Assembly: GCA_905233565.1 (NCBI GenBank) | Contig: CAJOCL010000009.1 | Span: forward strand, 1,054-54,769 | Reading direction: 5' to 3' | Source: an uncultured Synergistales bacterium | Lineage (GTDB): Bacteria; Synergistota; Synergistia; Synergistales; Aminobacteriaceae | DNA: 53,716 nt | Shown here: piece by piece, positions 1 to 7,970 of the stretch | Position numbering within the stretch: position 1 is the first letter of the stretch | How the letters are laid out: each line of letters opens with the position of its first letter | The notes under the pieces: generated by a model | Told to the model about the DNA's origin: nothing | Databases searched by the model: none | Seen by the model: only the letters and a program-made list of their open reading frames with translations | Program-made: the position numbers and the translations under genes

Positions 1-92
1 GTTTTACAGGATAGAGGCTGTGTAAACCAGCCCCAGCGAATAAGGCTCTACAGAGCAAACTTCTCTGAAAGCTCTCGACTTTAGTCGAGAGT
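1..92 (+). mobile_element. Right end of an IS200/IS605 (TnpB)-type element, partial
   Basis: The first ~92 bases contain three small hairpins (GGCTG/CAGCC near 16-38, GCTC/GAGC near 44-56) and end in a perfect 9-bp inverted repeat with a 2-base loop at about 71-91 (CTCTCGACT, then AGTCGAGAG). Right ends of IS200/IS605 elements and the overlapping omega/reRNA scaffold typically finish with such a CGACTTTAGTCG-centred hairpin. Bases to the right return to the reading frame of an interrupted gene. The transposase would lie left of the window. No TnpB coding sequence is visible here, so the family call rests only on the end structure; the exact right border could be a few bases further right. Confidence 0.55.
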
Positions 93-2589
93 TGTTTACG
101 TAAAACTGCATATCAGTATTATAAGTTACGTTCTGAATGGGGCCTGCAAGACCGTCAGCAAGTTTAGCTGTCGGAGTGTTCGACGGGTCAACGAATTTTA
201 CATTTATTGCATCGCCCTTCGTTATGGTTTAGTGAAGGCTTTTTTGTCAACCCAGTTAGCGGCGTTTCTGTTTGCCCAGCCCATTTTAACGCCCGTAGCC
301 CCGAGTTCTGCTTTTCCGGCCATTGCGCTGAAAGTCTCGTTTCCATGCCATGTAATGTCCCTTGTTGTCGAGTTGCCGGAAGTGATGGCTTTTTCGAGTT
401 TCAGGGTGTAATCAAGCGTGCTTGTCGTGAACTGCCTTGTAAGGCTGTCAGAAAGAATGGTGCTTCTCGTATCAGAAATATCTTTTATATTTCCGAGTTT
501 TGTAGGATAAGAGAATAAATTTCCCTCCTCGTGCTTTGCCCTGTAGCCGTTTGATATGCCGTCAATGAATTTCGGGTCTTCAGTCATCGTTACGGTGTAG
601 AATAATTTTCCGTCTTTCGTAACCTGTCCTCCGTTCTGCGGCTTGTACCATGCAGGTATCGGGTTTATAGGATATGCCCACCTGTGTTCCCTTATGGTGT
701 ACATTAAGATGCTGTCAGTTGCGCCCGTATTGATTGAAAGGGACATCTGCCTTGTCTGAAGATCGGTTGAAGTGAGCTGCTCGAGATCCGTTGCGCTCCT
801 GCCCACGTCAAAAGTAAACTGAACGCCGATCTGATTAACAAACTTGTCATCAACTTTCGGGATAAGGGGTATTCCGTAAGCATAATTTAATGAACCGTTG
901 AGCGAAATTTCCCAAGTCGTCGAGTACGCCGAAGTTATATCCTTTGTCTGCTGTGTCGAATTGCTCCTCGTGTAATTAACCGTAGTGTCGGGAACATAGC
1001 TGAAGTTTAACATTCTCGGCTTCTTGTCATCACTCCACGGGGACGGTATGTAATCAACATGATAAGGCGGTGAAAGTACCCGAAATAATCCTGAACGCCT
1101 GATCCGTAAATGTCCCGTATTTCAGCGATGTTCGAGGTGCTGAAGCCTTCGAGAAGTTCAGCTTGCTGTCTTTTGCGCTGTTCTTGTAGAACGTCCCGAA
1201 ATCAGCGGCGTTTTTCAGGAATGACGGTTTAAGATTGCTTTTGCTGAAGCTCCAGATGTCGAGAAGTGAAGACCATTCGCCCCAAGTTACATCGTTTGCG
1301 CCGATGAGATACTTGTAGAAGGATATTTCCCACTTTATGACGAGTACGGCAAGCTCAGATTTCCCGTCACCGTCAATGTCGGCAGCTGCAGCCTTAATAT
1401 CCCCGATACTCGTGTACATGTCAGTATAGCCGTTGACATCTTTTCCGAGTTCTTTAATATTGTTGTAATTTTTCGTTTCTGAACTTGCTTTTTCAATTCT
1501 GGGATTTTTTTGAGGGCTGTACTTGTAGACATCGATATGAAACAATCCGATTATATTGTGAACGTCCTTAGCGTAACTGTTTGTGTAACCCTCGTTATGT
1601 CCTTTGTAGACTACGGCTATTTCGTCCCTTCCGTCACCGTTGAAGTCAGCCATTGCGATATCGCCTGCTGCCTTGAAGAACCATTCATCGCGTGTCTTGT
1701 AATTATTTTCGAGGTCATGAGCATAGACTTCGAGGTCTTTGACTGTATTTGTAACTTCAAGTTTTCCGCCGTACCATTCGAGGCTGTAGACGTTCAAATG
1801 GAACTTCCAAGGATCAACGTGATTGCTAAGGACTGCAACTTCTTTTCTGGCTGAACCTGTGAAGTTACCGACAGCGATTTTCATGAAGTTCGGATCTTCC
1901 TTGCTGCTTTTATACTGAACTGAAGTTTCAAGTTTCAGGCTCTTTACGTCCCCGCTCATGCTGAAAAAGTCAAGACGGAAAACGCTTTCAAGACCTGCGT
2001 TGTTTGTCTCGGCAGCGACAAATATTTCCTTCGGACTTCCCGGAGCGAAAATTCCGCCCTTGAAGTCGTTTACGTCGGGGAGAATTGCTTTTCCCAGCGT
2101 CCATGATTTCACTGTAGCTGCAGTTTTTGTTGAGGGCTTTGAACCGTCAAAACTCACCTGGTCAGCCGTAAATCTGAAAGATACGCTTTGGGTGTTAGGG
2201 ATCCTTGCGGGATAGACAACGGCCGGAGGTAACGTTGAAGTCTGATAGTTGCGTGATACGGCTATGGGAAGACCCTGCCTGAGATACTGTTCTGTGTCTT
2301 CGCGGTCATCCTGTTTGAGGCTGACGGTGCGGACTGGTTTACCGTCTCCGCTGATTTCGATTGCCTGGTATCGTCTGTCGCTTGAAGATTTCCAGTCCTG
2401 AATGATTAGCAGGGCATCTTTTTTGATGACCGGCGACAATCCTGCAGCGGCGAAAACGTCATTAACATTCGTCAGCGGTTTGCCTGACAGGGGGTCGGCC
2501 TGAATGCTGAAAAATGACCCTGAAACTAACAGCAAAAACAGTGCAATAAGAATCAGGGGGAAGGGGGGTAATAATTTTTTAATAAACAA
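93..2589 (-). pseudogene. Decayed secreted FG-GAP/VCBS-repeat protein, interrupted by IS end
   Basis: The gene starts at a TTG (2589) preceded by AGGAGGA at 2597-2603. It encodes a signal peptide or N-terminal membrane anchor of ~30 residues and then several calcium-binding FG-GAP repeats (DFNGDGRDEIAV, DIDGDGKSELAV). At about 1075-1078 one extra base in a T run (coding strand) shifts the frame; after it the reading continues as SPPYHVDYIPSPW and on to a 260-residue segment without a recognised domain. At about 228-232 a missing A in a run (ACTAAAACC would restore it) causes a second shift, after which the frame stays open to the IS-like end near 93. Three independent lesions argue for a dead gene, although the two 1-base slips lie in homopolymers and could in principle be sequence errors. 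The length from the start to the IS is about 830 codons, and the true 3' end is unknown. Confidence 0.8.
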
Positions 2590-2661
2590 AATAAAATCCT
2601 CCTTTTTAATATTTAATTTTTAAAAAATTAAACTAAAATGAAGATTAAATCTCAAGAACAC

Positions 2662-2693
2662 AAAAAAAATAGCCCCCTTTTTATTCAGAGGGC
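2662..2693 (-). terminator. Rho-independent terminator of the trxA operon
   Basis: Read on the minus strand, GCCCTC (2693-2688) pairs with GGGGGC (2677-2672) and is followed by a run of T residues (2669-2662). It lies 30 bases beyond the trxA stop codon and upstream of the next minus-strand gene. Confidence 0.75.
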
Positions 2694-2725
2694 ATATTTT
2701 TATTTTATTCTCAAAACATTACAAT

Positions 2726-3040
2726 TCAAATATTAGCTTTTACCCAAGCTCTGAGTTCATCAGCCCCCTGAAAGCCGACCTGCCTTGCGGTAACTTTGCC
2801 TTCTTTCATGATTACGAGATTAGGAATGCTCATAACTCTGAGTTTTTTAGCAAGTCCGGGATTTTCCTCCGCGTCAGCCTTGAAAAATTCGACCTGACCT
2901 GCGAACTCTTCCGATAATTCCTCAACGATCGGAGCGATCATCTTGCACGGTCCGCACCATGTAGCCCAGACATCGAGGAGCGCGATTTTTGAGGCTTCAA
3001 GTTCGGTTGCGTCATCATTAACGATTGTTTTTACTGCCAT
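2726..3040 (-). CDS. trxA: Thioredoxin
   Basis: A 104-residue protein, the normal size for thioredoxin, with the redox motif W28-C-G-P-C-K in the right place and the conserved cis-proline region SIPNL at ~76-80. It reduces protein disulfides in the cytoplasm using electrons from thioredoxin reductase. A good RBS (GGAGGC) lies in the 15-base gap after the glutathione peroxidase-like gene, so the two are almost certainly co-transcribed. Bacterial GPx-type peroxidases commonly use thioredoxin as reductant, so this is a functional pair. A terminator follows. No oddity seen. Confidence 0.95.
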   Translation of the reverse strand: MAVKTIVNDDATELEASKIALLDVWATWCGPCKMIAPIVEELSEEFAGQVEFFKADAEENPGLAKKLRVMSIPNLVIMKEGKVTARQVGFQGADELRAWVKANI

Positions 3041-3055
3041 AATTAACGCCTCCGA

Positions 3056-3604
3056 TTATAAAAGTGATGCAGCACATTTTTCGACTTCGGCCATGTCAGA
3101 CGTAGGCTCAAAGCGTTTAACGACATTTCCGTTTCTGTCGACGATGAACTTCGTGAAGTTCCACTTAATATCGGGCTTGCTTGCGTAACCAGGGTCGGCC
3201 TTTGTGAACATGTCTTCAAGAACTGAAGTGAGTTTGTGATTTTTGTCGAACCCTTCAAAACCTTTCTTGCTCTTCAGGAATGTATATAACGGTAGTTCAT
3301 TGGGGCCGTTTACGTCAGATTTTTTGAACTGCTCATAAGTTGTGTTGTAATGGAGAGCGCAGAACTGGTGGATTTCTTCATCTGAGCCGGGAGCCTGATT
3401 GCCGAACTGGTTGCAGGGTATGTCGATAATTTCAAGTCCCTTGTCATGATATTTTTTGTACATGTCTTCGAGCTGTTCATACTGTGGAGTGAAGCCGCAG
3501 CCCGTAGCGGTGTTGACGATAACGAGGACTTTGCCTTTGAATGCTGAGAGTTTGACTTCTTCGCCTTTAGGCGTGAAGACTGAATAATCATAAATACTGC
3601 TCAT
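3056..3604 (-). CDS. Glutathione peroxidase family (thioredoxin-dependent) peroxidase
   Basis: A 182-residue thioredoxin-fold peroxidase. The family's peroxidatic site is visible as TATGCGFTPQ (Cys36, a cysteine form, not selenocysteine), followed by the IPCNQFGNQ motif with the catalytic Gln and later KWNFTKFIVDRNG with the catalytic Trp/Asn. Cysteine GPx enzymes of bacteria reduce hydroperoxides mostly with thioredoxin, which fits the trxA gene 15 bases downstream. The RBS is AGGAGATG, 8 bases before ATG. The gene lies 38 bases after queA and is probably in the same transcript. Role: peroxide defence. Confidence 0.93.
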   Translation of the reverse strand: MSSIYDYSVFTPKGEEVKLSAFKGKVLVIVNTATGCGFTPQYEQLEDMYKKYHDKGLEIIDIPCNQFGNQAPGSDEEIHQFCALHYNTTYEQFKKSDVNGPNELPLYTFLKSKKGFEGFDKNHKLTSVLEDMFTKADPGYASKPDIKWNFTKFIVDRNGNVVKRFEPTSDMAEVEKCAASLL

Positions 3605-3642
3605 AAATTTTTCATCTCCTGATTAAAATTGAAATGAATTAA

Positions 3643-4719
3643 TTATACTATGAACATTGCATCGCCGAAAGAAAAGAAACGCCATCCGTTTAACGCTGCA
3701 TTTTTGTAAATTTCGATTAATCTTTCTAATATAATATCCTCATGGCCGAATGCGTCAGCTTTGTTGGCGGCGAAAGCTGAGACGAGCATTAACAGGGAAC
3801 TTTGTGGAAGGTGAAAATTAGTGATTAAGGCGTCAACAATTTTGAATTTATAGCCGGGATAAATGAACAGGTCAGTATCTTTAACGCCTGAAAAAATATT
3901 CCCGTCAACATCGCTGAAAGTCTCAAGAGTTCTTGCTGACGTAGTGCCGGATGCTATGATTCTCCCGCCGTTTTTCCTGCATTCGTTAATCATCGAGGCT
4001 GTAACTTCAGGGATTTCACAGTGTTCCGTGTGTATGTCATGCTGCCTGATGTCCTGAGATTTAACGGGTCTGAAAGTTCCCAAACCTACATGAAGAGTAA
4101 CATAAGCGATCTTGACACCAATAGCTTTAATTTTTTCGAGTAATTCGGGCGTGAAATGAAGACTTGCCGTCGGTGCTGCCGATGATCCTTCGTGTTTTGC
4201 AAAGACGGTCTGATACGCTTCTTTCATATTATTATTATCGTTATGAATATAGGGCGGTAAGGGTACAATTCCGTCGGCCTCAATAAAATTCATGAAGTCA
4301 GAGCGTGATGAAAAATCAAACTTTACTGTTCTTATTCCTTCGTCAAATTCTCCCGTAATGATAATTTCATGGCCGTTAATATAAATTTTGTCGTCAACAT
4401 GAATTTTTCTAGCCGGTTTAACGAGAACCTGCCAATTAAGGAAATCGGGGGTTAAATTTTTCAGCAGGAAGATTTCACACTGCCCGCCCGTTTTGCGAAA
4501 TCCTTTTAATCTTGCGGGAATAACTTTAGTGTCGTTAAGGACTAACAGATCTCCCGTTTTCAGGAAATCGGTTATATTTCTGAAATTATGGGAGAACGTT
4601 AAATTTTCCTTCGGCTCCCAGACTAAGAGACGCGATGAATCTCTGGGATCAGCCGGGAACTGAGCTATATTTTCGGGAGGCAGATAATAATCATAAGAGG
4701 AGAGGTCGAAAATATTCAC
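3643..4719 (-). CDS. queA: S-adenosylmethionine:tRNA ribosyltransferase-isomerase
   Basis: A 358-residue full-length QueA. Recognisable family blocks are the N-terminal LPPENIAQFPADPRDSSRLL, LVLNDTKVIPARL, the central GSSAAPTASLHF, YVTLHVGLGTFRPV and the C-terminal ALITNFHLPQSSLLMLVSAF. The enzyme transfers and isomerises the ribosyl moiety of SAM onto preQ1-modified tRNA to give epoxyqueuosine at wobble position 34. It starts 4 bases after the stop of the SpoIID-like gene. Two enzymes of the preQ0 branch (queD, folE2) lie about 9 kb away in another operon, consistent with de novo queuosine synthesis. Confidence 0.96.
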   Translation of the reverse strand: MNIFDLSSYDYYLPPENIAQFPADPRDSSRLLVWEPKENLTFSHNFRNITDFLKTGDLLVLNDTKVIPARLKGFRKTGGQCEIFLLKNLTPDFLNWQVLVKPARKIHVDDKIYINGHEIIITGEFDEGIRTVKFDFSSRSDFMNFIEADGIVPLPPYIHNDNNNMKEAYQTVFAKHEGSSAAPTASLHFTPELLEKIKAIGVKIAYVTLHVGLGTFRPVKSQDIRQHDIHTEHCEIPEVTASMINECRKNGGRIIASGTTSARTLETFSDVDGNIFSGVKDTDLFIYPGYKFKIVDALITNFHLPQSSLLMLVSAFAANKADAFGHEDIILERLIEIYKNAALNGWRFFSFGDAMFIV

Positions 4720-4723
4720 GGTT

Positions 4724-6136
4724 TTATTTAATCCTTCTTACTGATGTACCCGGATAATAATGAGCGAGTATTTTTTCAGCCGTGTAGCCCTGTTCAGCCA
4801 TAGCCATTGCACCCCATTGAGACATGCCGACACCGTGTCCCCAGCCTCTGCCGTAAAAAATGAAGTCATTTCCTGCCTTTTCAATCGAATAACCGTATTT
4901 GTTGCTTGGCCTTGAAGCTGCTGAATTTGATTGATTTGACTGAGAGGGTTTGCCCGTTCTGTTCAGGCCTATCTGATAATACTTGCTGCGCTTGTCGGGA
5001 TTGGTCAGCATGTCGACAAGTTCGGTTGTCGTGAAAACTCCTTCGGAGGTCATTCTGGCGATCCCCTGTTCTTCCTCGAACGTGAGGCCTGAATTTGAGT
5101 TCTGAGGTTTACGCTGAGAGACTAAGCCGCTTGGTGTTGCTTTATTTTCGACCCTGAATGCGCCTCCTGAAGGTGTGAGCATTGTACTTTTGAAGGTACG
5201 TGGGTCAACGGCTGTTCTGAACTGACTTGCTTTGATTGACTTTGAACCGTTTGAGCCTATGAAGGTCATTGTTACGGCTCTTCCGCCCTCATCGACTTCT
5301 GAAACCTGAATTTCACTGATTGTGCCGATGTCTGAGCCTGTAACTTTTTTGATTGCTGACTGAATTTTGGAGGCTGAAATTTTTGCGTTCCAGGTTGACA
5401 CGGGGGATTTGTAATTTACGACTTCAGGGACTCCGGTTAAATAGGGCAGATTTTGCCCCCAAACGTCCTGAATATTCGCCGTGTGTCCTCCGCTGTCAGA
5501 GTGAAAATAAGTGAACGCTAAATCTTTTCCGTAAGTCAAGACTTCACCGGCTGTACTTGAGACTGCCTGATTAGTTTTTGCCGTTTCAACGCCTGCACCT
5601 TTGTAGACCTGATCTGCGTCAGTATCGACAACATCATAACCCTTGTCGGCTCTGTTCATGCTTTGCTTGAGGACGTAAGTACGCGCACAGATTGCCTGAG
5701 TTCTCAGGGCTTCATTGTGCCAGTTGGCTCCGACTTCAGCCGGGAGGACACCGCATAAATACTGCTCAACGTCAAGAACGTTCAGTAAACCGCCCCTCTG
5801 AGTGATGAGGAAAGCACCCCTGTATGTTCTGCCTTTGAACTCCAATAATCCCGAACCTGATATTCTGACGGGCATAAGGAAGTTATTTCCCATGATGCTT
5901 ACATAACCGCCGTTGACTGTGAGCTGTGCGCTGTCGCCGATGTTTGCCAGTCTTCCTTCAGCGTCAATCATTGCCAGCATTCCCTGAGTTATGCTTATTG
6001 AATAAGAATTAGCGTTTGCGAGACGGACATAGACATCACGGGCGTGAAGTTTTGAAGGCCATGTGAAAAGTACCAGAGCAAAAGCCAGAACAAAGAGTTT
6101 TTTATTATTGATGCAAAGAATTAAAATCATCCCCAT
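4724..6136 (-). CDS. SpoIID/LytB-domain protein, secreted
   Basis: About 470 residues. An N-terminal signal peptide (hydrophobic core FVLAFALVLFTW, cleavage near KLHA) is followed by a SpoIID/LytB domain with the hallmarks LPAEVG (the catalytic Glu of SpoIID lytic transglycosylases), SDSGGHT, and the C-terminal GRGWGHGVGMSQWGA block. SpoIID-type enzymes cut denuded peptidoglycan glycan strands. Here the role is general cell wall turnover rather than proven sporulation. The long open frame begins at 6190, but that start lies upstream of the -10 element at 6167-6172, so translation must begin later, at ATG 6136 or ATG 6130; neither has a strong RBS. A linker of ~100 residues separates the two conserved halves. 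Confidence 0.85.
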   Translation of the reverse strand: MGMILILCINNKKLFVLAFALVLFTWPSKLHARDVYVRLANANSYSISITQGMLAMIDAEGRLANIGDSAQLTVNGGYVSIMGNNFLMPVRISGSGLLEFKGRTYRGAFLITQRGGLLNVLDVEQYLCGVLPAEVGANWHNEALRTQAICARTYVLKQSMNRADKGYDVVDTDADQVYKGAGVETAKTNQAVSSTAGEVLTYGKDLAFTYFHSDSGGHTANIQDVWGQNLPYLTGVPEVVNYKSPVSTWNAKISASKIQSAIKKVTGSDIGTISEIQVSEVDEGGRAVTMTFIGSNGSKSIKASQFRTAVDPRTFKSTMLTPSGGAFRVENKATPSGLVSQRKPQNSNSGLTFEEEQGIARMTSEGVFTTTELVDMLTNPDKRSKYYQIGLNRTGKPSQSNQSNSAASRPSNKYGYSIEKAGNDFIFYGRGWGHGVGMSQWGAMAMAEQGYTAEKILAHYYPGTSVRRIK

Positions 6137-6166
6137 TTGCGAATTAATATTGTTTGATTTCGGAAA

Positions 6167-6195
6167 ATTATAGCAAGTTAGCGTTGTCAACGCAA
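6167..6195 (-). promoter_or_regulatory. Extended -10 sigma-70 promoter for the spoIID-queA-gpx-trxA operon
   Basis: On the minus strand: -35 TTGCGT (6195-6190), 17-base spacer, then TGCTATAAT with a perfect TATAAT at 6172-6167 and a TG extension. It fixes the 5' end of the operon and rules out the far-upstream TTG start. Confidence 0.6.
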
Positions 6196-6220
6196 TTTTT
6201 ATATAAAAATTATTTCAGTC

Positions 6221-6229
6221 TGTTATAAT
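6221..6229 (+). promoter_or_regulatory. Extended -10 promoter (TGTTATAAT) for the 49-codon ORF
   Basis: TATAAT at 6224-6229 with TG at 6221-6222; no good -35. It points rightward, back to back with the spoIID promoter, and would give a leader of ~75 bases containing a 6-bp ACAGGG/CCCTGT stem (6260-6265, 6288-6293) before the small ORF. Confidence 0.5.
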
Positions 6230-6310
6230 ACTTTACCAAGAGGGGCTCCGAGTGAGTGTACAGGGGCTTGCCTTTAATGGAGATCCGCCCTGTGGGAAGG
6301 GGGTGAGAAT

Positions 6311-6460
6311 ATGGCTTCCAAGCGAAAGTCGGGAAGGAAGCACAAACCAACCCACAATAATAAGTGGCGGGAAATACTCCGGGCTATGAGTTATCTCGCC
6401 ACCTTGACTCTCTCGTTGGTGAAGTTGATCTTTTTCTTATATGATCGATATCACCATTAA
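6311..6460 (+). CDS. Small basic membrane peptide, 49 aa (type I toxin-like candidate)
   Basis: The ATG at 6311 follows a strong RBS (GGGGGTGAG, 4 bases spacing region). The product has a very basic first half (MASKRKSGRKHKPTHNNK) and then one hydrophobic segment (residues ~28-43, LATLTLSLVKLIFFLY) ending in DRYHH. This is the layout of small membrane toxins and holin-like peptides of type I toxin-antitoxin systems, but I do not recognise a specific family. It has its own promoter, a structured leader, a weak terminator-like hairpin after it, and a -10 motif on the opposite strand just beyond. The function is inferred from architecture only. An internal ATG at residue 26 could give a 24-residue form. 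Confidence 0.6.
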   Translation: MASKRKSGRKHKPTHNNKWREILRAMSYLATLTLSLVKLIFFLYDRYHH

Positions 6461-6489
6461 TACTTAGTTTCATTAACTTCATTGGATTC

Positions 6490-6515
6490 GGCCTACCCCT
6501 CAGGCTGTTTCCTTT
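6490..6515 (+). terminator. Weak terminator-like hairpin after the 49-codon ORF
   Basis: GCCT (6491-6494) pairs with AGGC (6502-6505), with a 7-base loop, followed by TGTTTCCTTTTT. The stem is short, so termination strength is doubtful. Confidence 0.35.
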
Positions 6516-6521
6516 TTCAGA

Positions 6522-6527
6522 ATTATA
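6522..6527 (-). promoter_or_regulatory. Possible antisense promoter (-10 TATAAT) facing the small ORF
   Basis: A perfect TATAAT on the minus strand at 6527-6522, with a poor -35 (CCGACA, 19-base spacing). A transcript would start near 6514 and run antisense to the 3' end of the small ORF, as antitoxin RNAs of type I systems do. It also overlaps the stop of the hydrolase remnant, so chance is possible. Confidence 0.3.
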
Positions 6528-6636
6528 TCACAGAGCAATAAGAGTGTGTCGGAGTTTTCGTAATGAAAGGCTTTGATAAGTCTCTAGCAACATCGTCCGA
6601 GCCGTAAATATCTGATGCGATTAGAATTTTATTCAT
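6523..6636 (-). pseudogene. Truncated alpha/beta-hydrolase-like remnant, 37 codons
   Basis: The ORF starts inside the stop codon of the radical SAM gene (ATGA overlap) and reads MNKILIASDIYGSDD, which resembles the first strand of alpha/beta (dienelactone-type) hydrolases. It stops after 37 codons with an unrelated-looking tail, far short of a ~200-residue family member. The break lies where the small-peptide cassette begins, so it is probably the 5' stub of a gene that was translationally coupled to the radical SAM gene. The family assignment rests on about 12 residues. Confidence 0.4.
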
Positions 6637-7532
6637 TCATTGTTTCCGTTCTCTTCGCTCAAACGCTTTGCCGATTTCCTGACTTCTTCATGGTAAAAAT
6701 AATTGACTACGACCGGCGGCTCTCCGAATTTGGATTGATGTTGGTCATTATCACGTAAATAAAGCATTTTTTCTTGAGCCGTATATTCCCGCATTTGTTT
6801 ATCAAGCGCAGTCCAATATAAACGGCTTTTCTTGTCATAAATTTCATGATAAAGTTTGTCCAACTCAGAATGATGCTCATGAACCCAAGTTAAAATTCTT
6901 GCCCTGTAATCTCCGCGAAGATTTAAGTTTTCGAGCCATACGAGATTACATTGTTTTTTAGCACGCTCAATAATAGCCTTCACGTCTGTAATGCCCGGAA
7001 AAATCGGCGAAATGAAACATGTAGTTTGAATACCGGCTTCATAAAAAATTTTCATGGCCGCTAGTCGCCGCTCAATGCTGACTCCCTTGTCCATTTCCTT
7101 ACGAAAGTTTTCGTCCAGCGTGTTTATCGAGAAGGAAACTCTGGCATTCGGAAATGTACGAATAAGATCAAGATCACGAGTAACGAGGTCTGATTTCGTG
7201 GCAATAGAAATTCTGATACCGCTGCCCTGTAATTGCTCAAGAAGAGCGCGGGTTCTTTTATATTTTTCCTCGCAAGGCTGGTAGCAGTCCGTAACTGAAC
7301 CAAAGAATACTTCCTTTCCGGCGTATTTTTCTGCGTGCTTTACAACAGGCCAGTATTTTACATCAATAAATTCGCCCCAAGGCTCGGTGTGATTCGTAAA
7401 CCGCTTCATGAAAGACGCATAACAATATTTGCAGGCGTGTGAGCAGCCGATGTAAGGATTAACTGCATAGTCCGACACCGGCAAATTCGTTTTTGTCATT
7501 ATCGACTTGACTTTAATTTCTTTAATAATCAT
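6633..7532 (-). CDS. Radical SAM protein, mobile pair protein B-like (SPL family)
   Basis: 299 residues. The radical SAM cluster motif is C30-SHA-C34-KY-C37 in the context YIGCSHACKYCYASFMKRF, followed by HTEPWGEFIDVKYWP, which I recognise from the radical SAM mobile pair protein B group related to spore photoproduct lyase. The reaction and substrate are unknown. The family usually sits next to a partner (protein A), which is absent here; instead a truncated ORF is coupled by ATGA. The RBS is weak. It lies 36 bases after recX on the same strand, and its more A/T-rich codons compared with recG suggest it was inserted behind the operon. Confidence 0.75.
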   Translation of the reverse strand: MIIKEIKVKSIMTKTNLPVSDYAVNPYIGCSHACKYCYASFMKRFTNHTEPWGEFIDVKYWPVVKHAEKYAGKEVFFGSVTDCYQPCEEKYKRTRALLEQLQGSGIRISIATKSDLVTRDLDLIRTFPNARVSFSINTLDENFRKEMDKGVSIERRLAAMKIFYEAGIQTTCFISPIFPGITDVKAIIERAKKQCNLVWLENLNLRGDYRARILTWVHEHHSELDKLYHEIYDKKSRLYWTALDKQMREYTAQEKMLYLRDNDQHQSKFGEPPVVVNYFYHEEVRKSAKRLSEENGNNE

Positions 7533-7568
7533 GACTTTTTCTATCCTAATTCCGTCTATCCCGGCACA

Positions 7569-7970
7569 TTATCTAAAAAAACCGCGTGAAATGAGCCTAG
7601 ACCTAATCTTTTTTTCATCAATCCCCGAACGCCTAAGATCTTCCGCGATTTCTGCCGCCCTTTCAGCCTCATCATCAGCTTCATCAAGCGCAGCCCTGAT
7701 GTATTCACGCGGAACACCCCTAGCCCCCAGCTCATATGATATTTTTGCATTTCCCCAAGTCAAATGGCCGTCAACAAAAAGCCTCGCAAATGCAAAATCA
7801 TCAATAAGCCCTAAATTTTCAGCTTCATTCATTAAAACTTCCCTGTAATTCTCAGGTACTTTTAAGCGCGATAAATATTCATTCGCCTGTTTTTGTGTAC
7901 TAGGCTTCCTTAACAGAAAATCAAAGAATTTTTCACGTATTTCATTATAATTATCATTATTATTATTCAT
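7569..7970 (-). CDS. recX: RecX family regulator of RecA
   Basis: A 133-residue three-helix-repeat protein with the family pattern FLLRKPSTQKQANEYLSRL, LGLIDDFAFARLFVD and GVPREYIRAALDE. RecX binds RecA filaments and limits their activity; recA itself is not in the window. The start overlaps the recG stop by 4 bases, so it is translationally coupled to recG. The association of recX with recG rather than recA is a small peculiarity. Length is typical. Confidence 0.85.
   Translation of the reverse strand: MNNNNDNYNEIREKFFDFLLRKPSTQKQANEYLSRLKVPENYREVLMNEAENLGLIDDFAFARLFVDGHLTWGNAKISYELGARGVPREYIRAALDEADDEAERAAEIAEDLRRSGIDEKKIRSRLISRGFFR

Noticed and set aside
6137-6190. Longer SpoIID-like start at TTG 6190
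   Set aside because: It lies upstream of the promoter -10 at 6167-6172 and would not be on the transcript.
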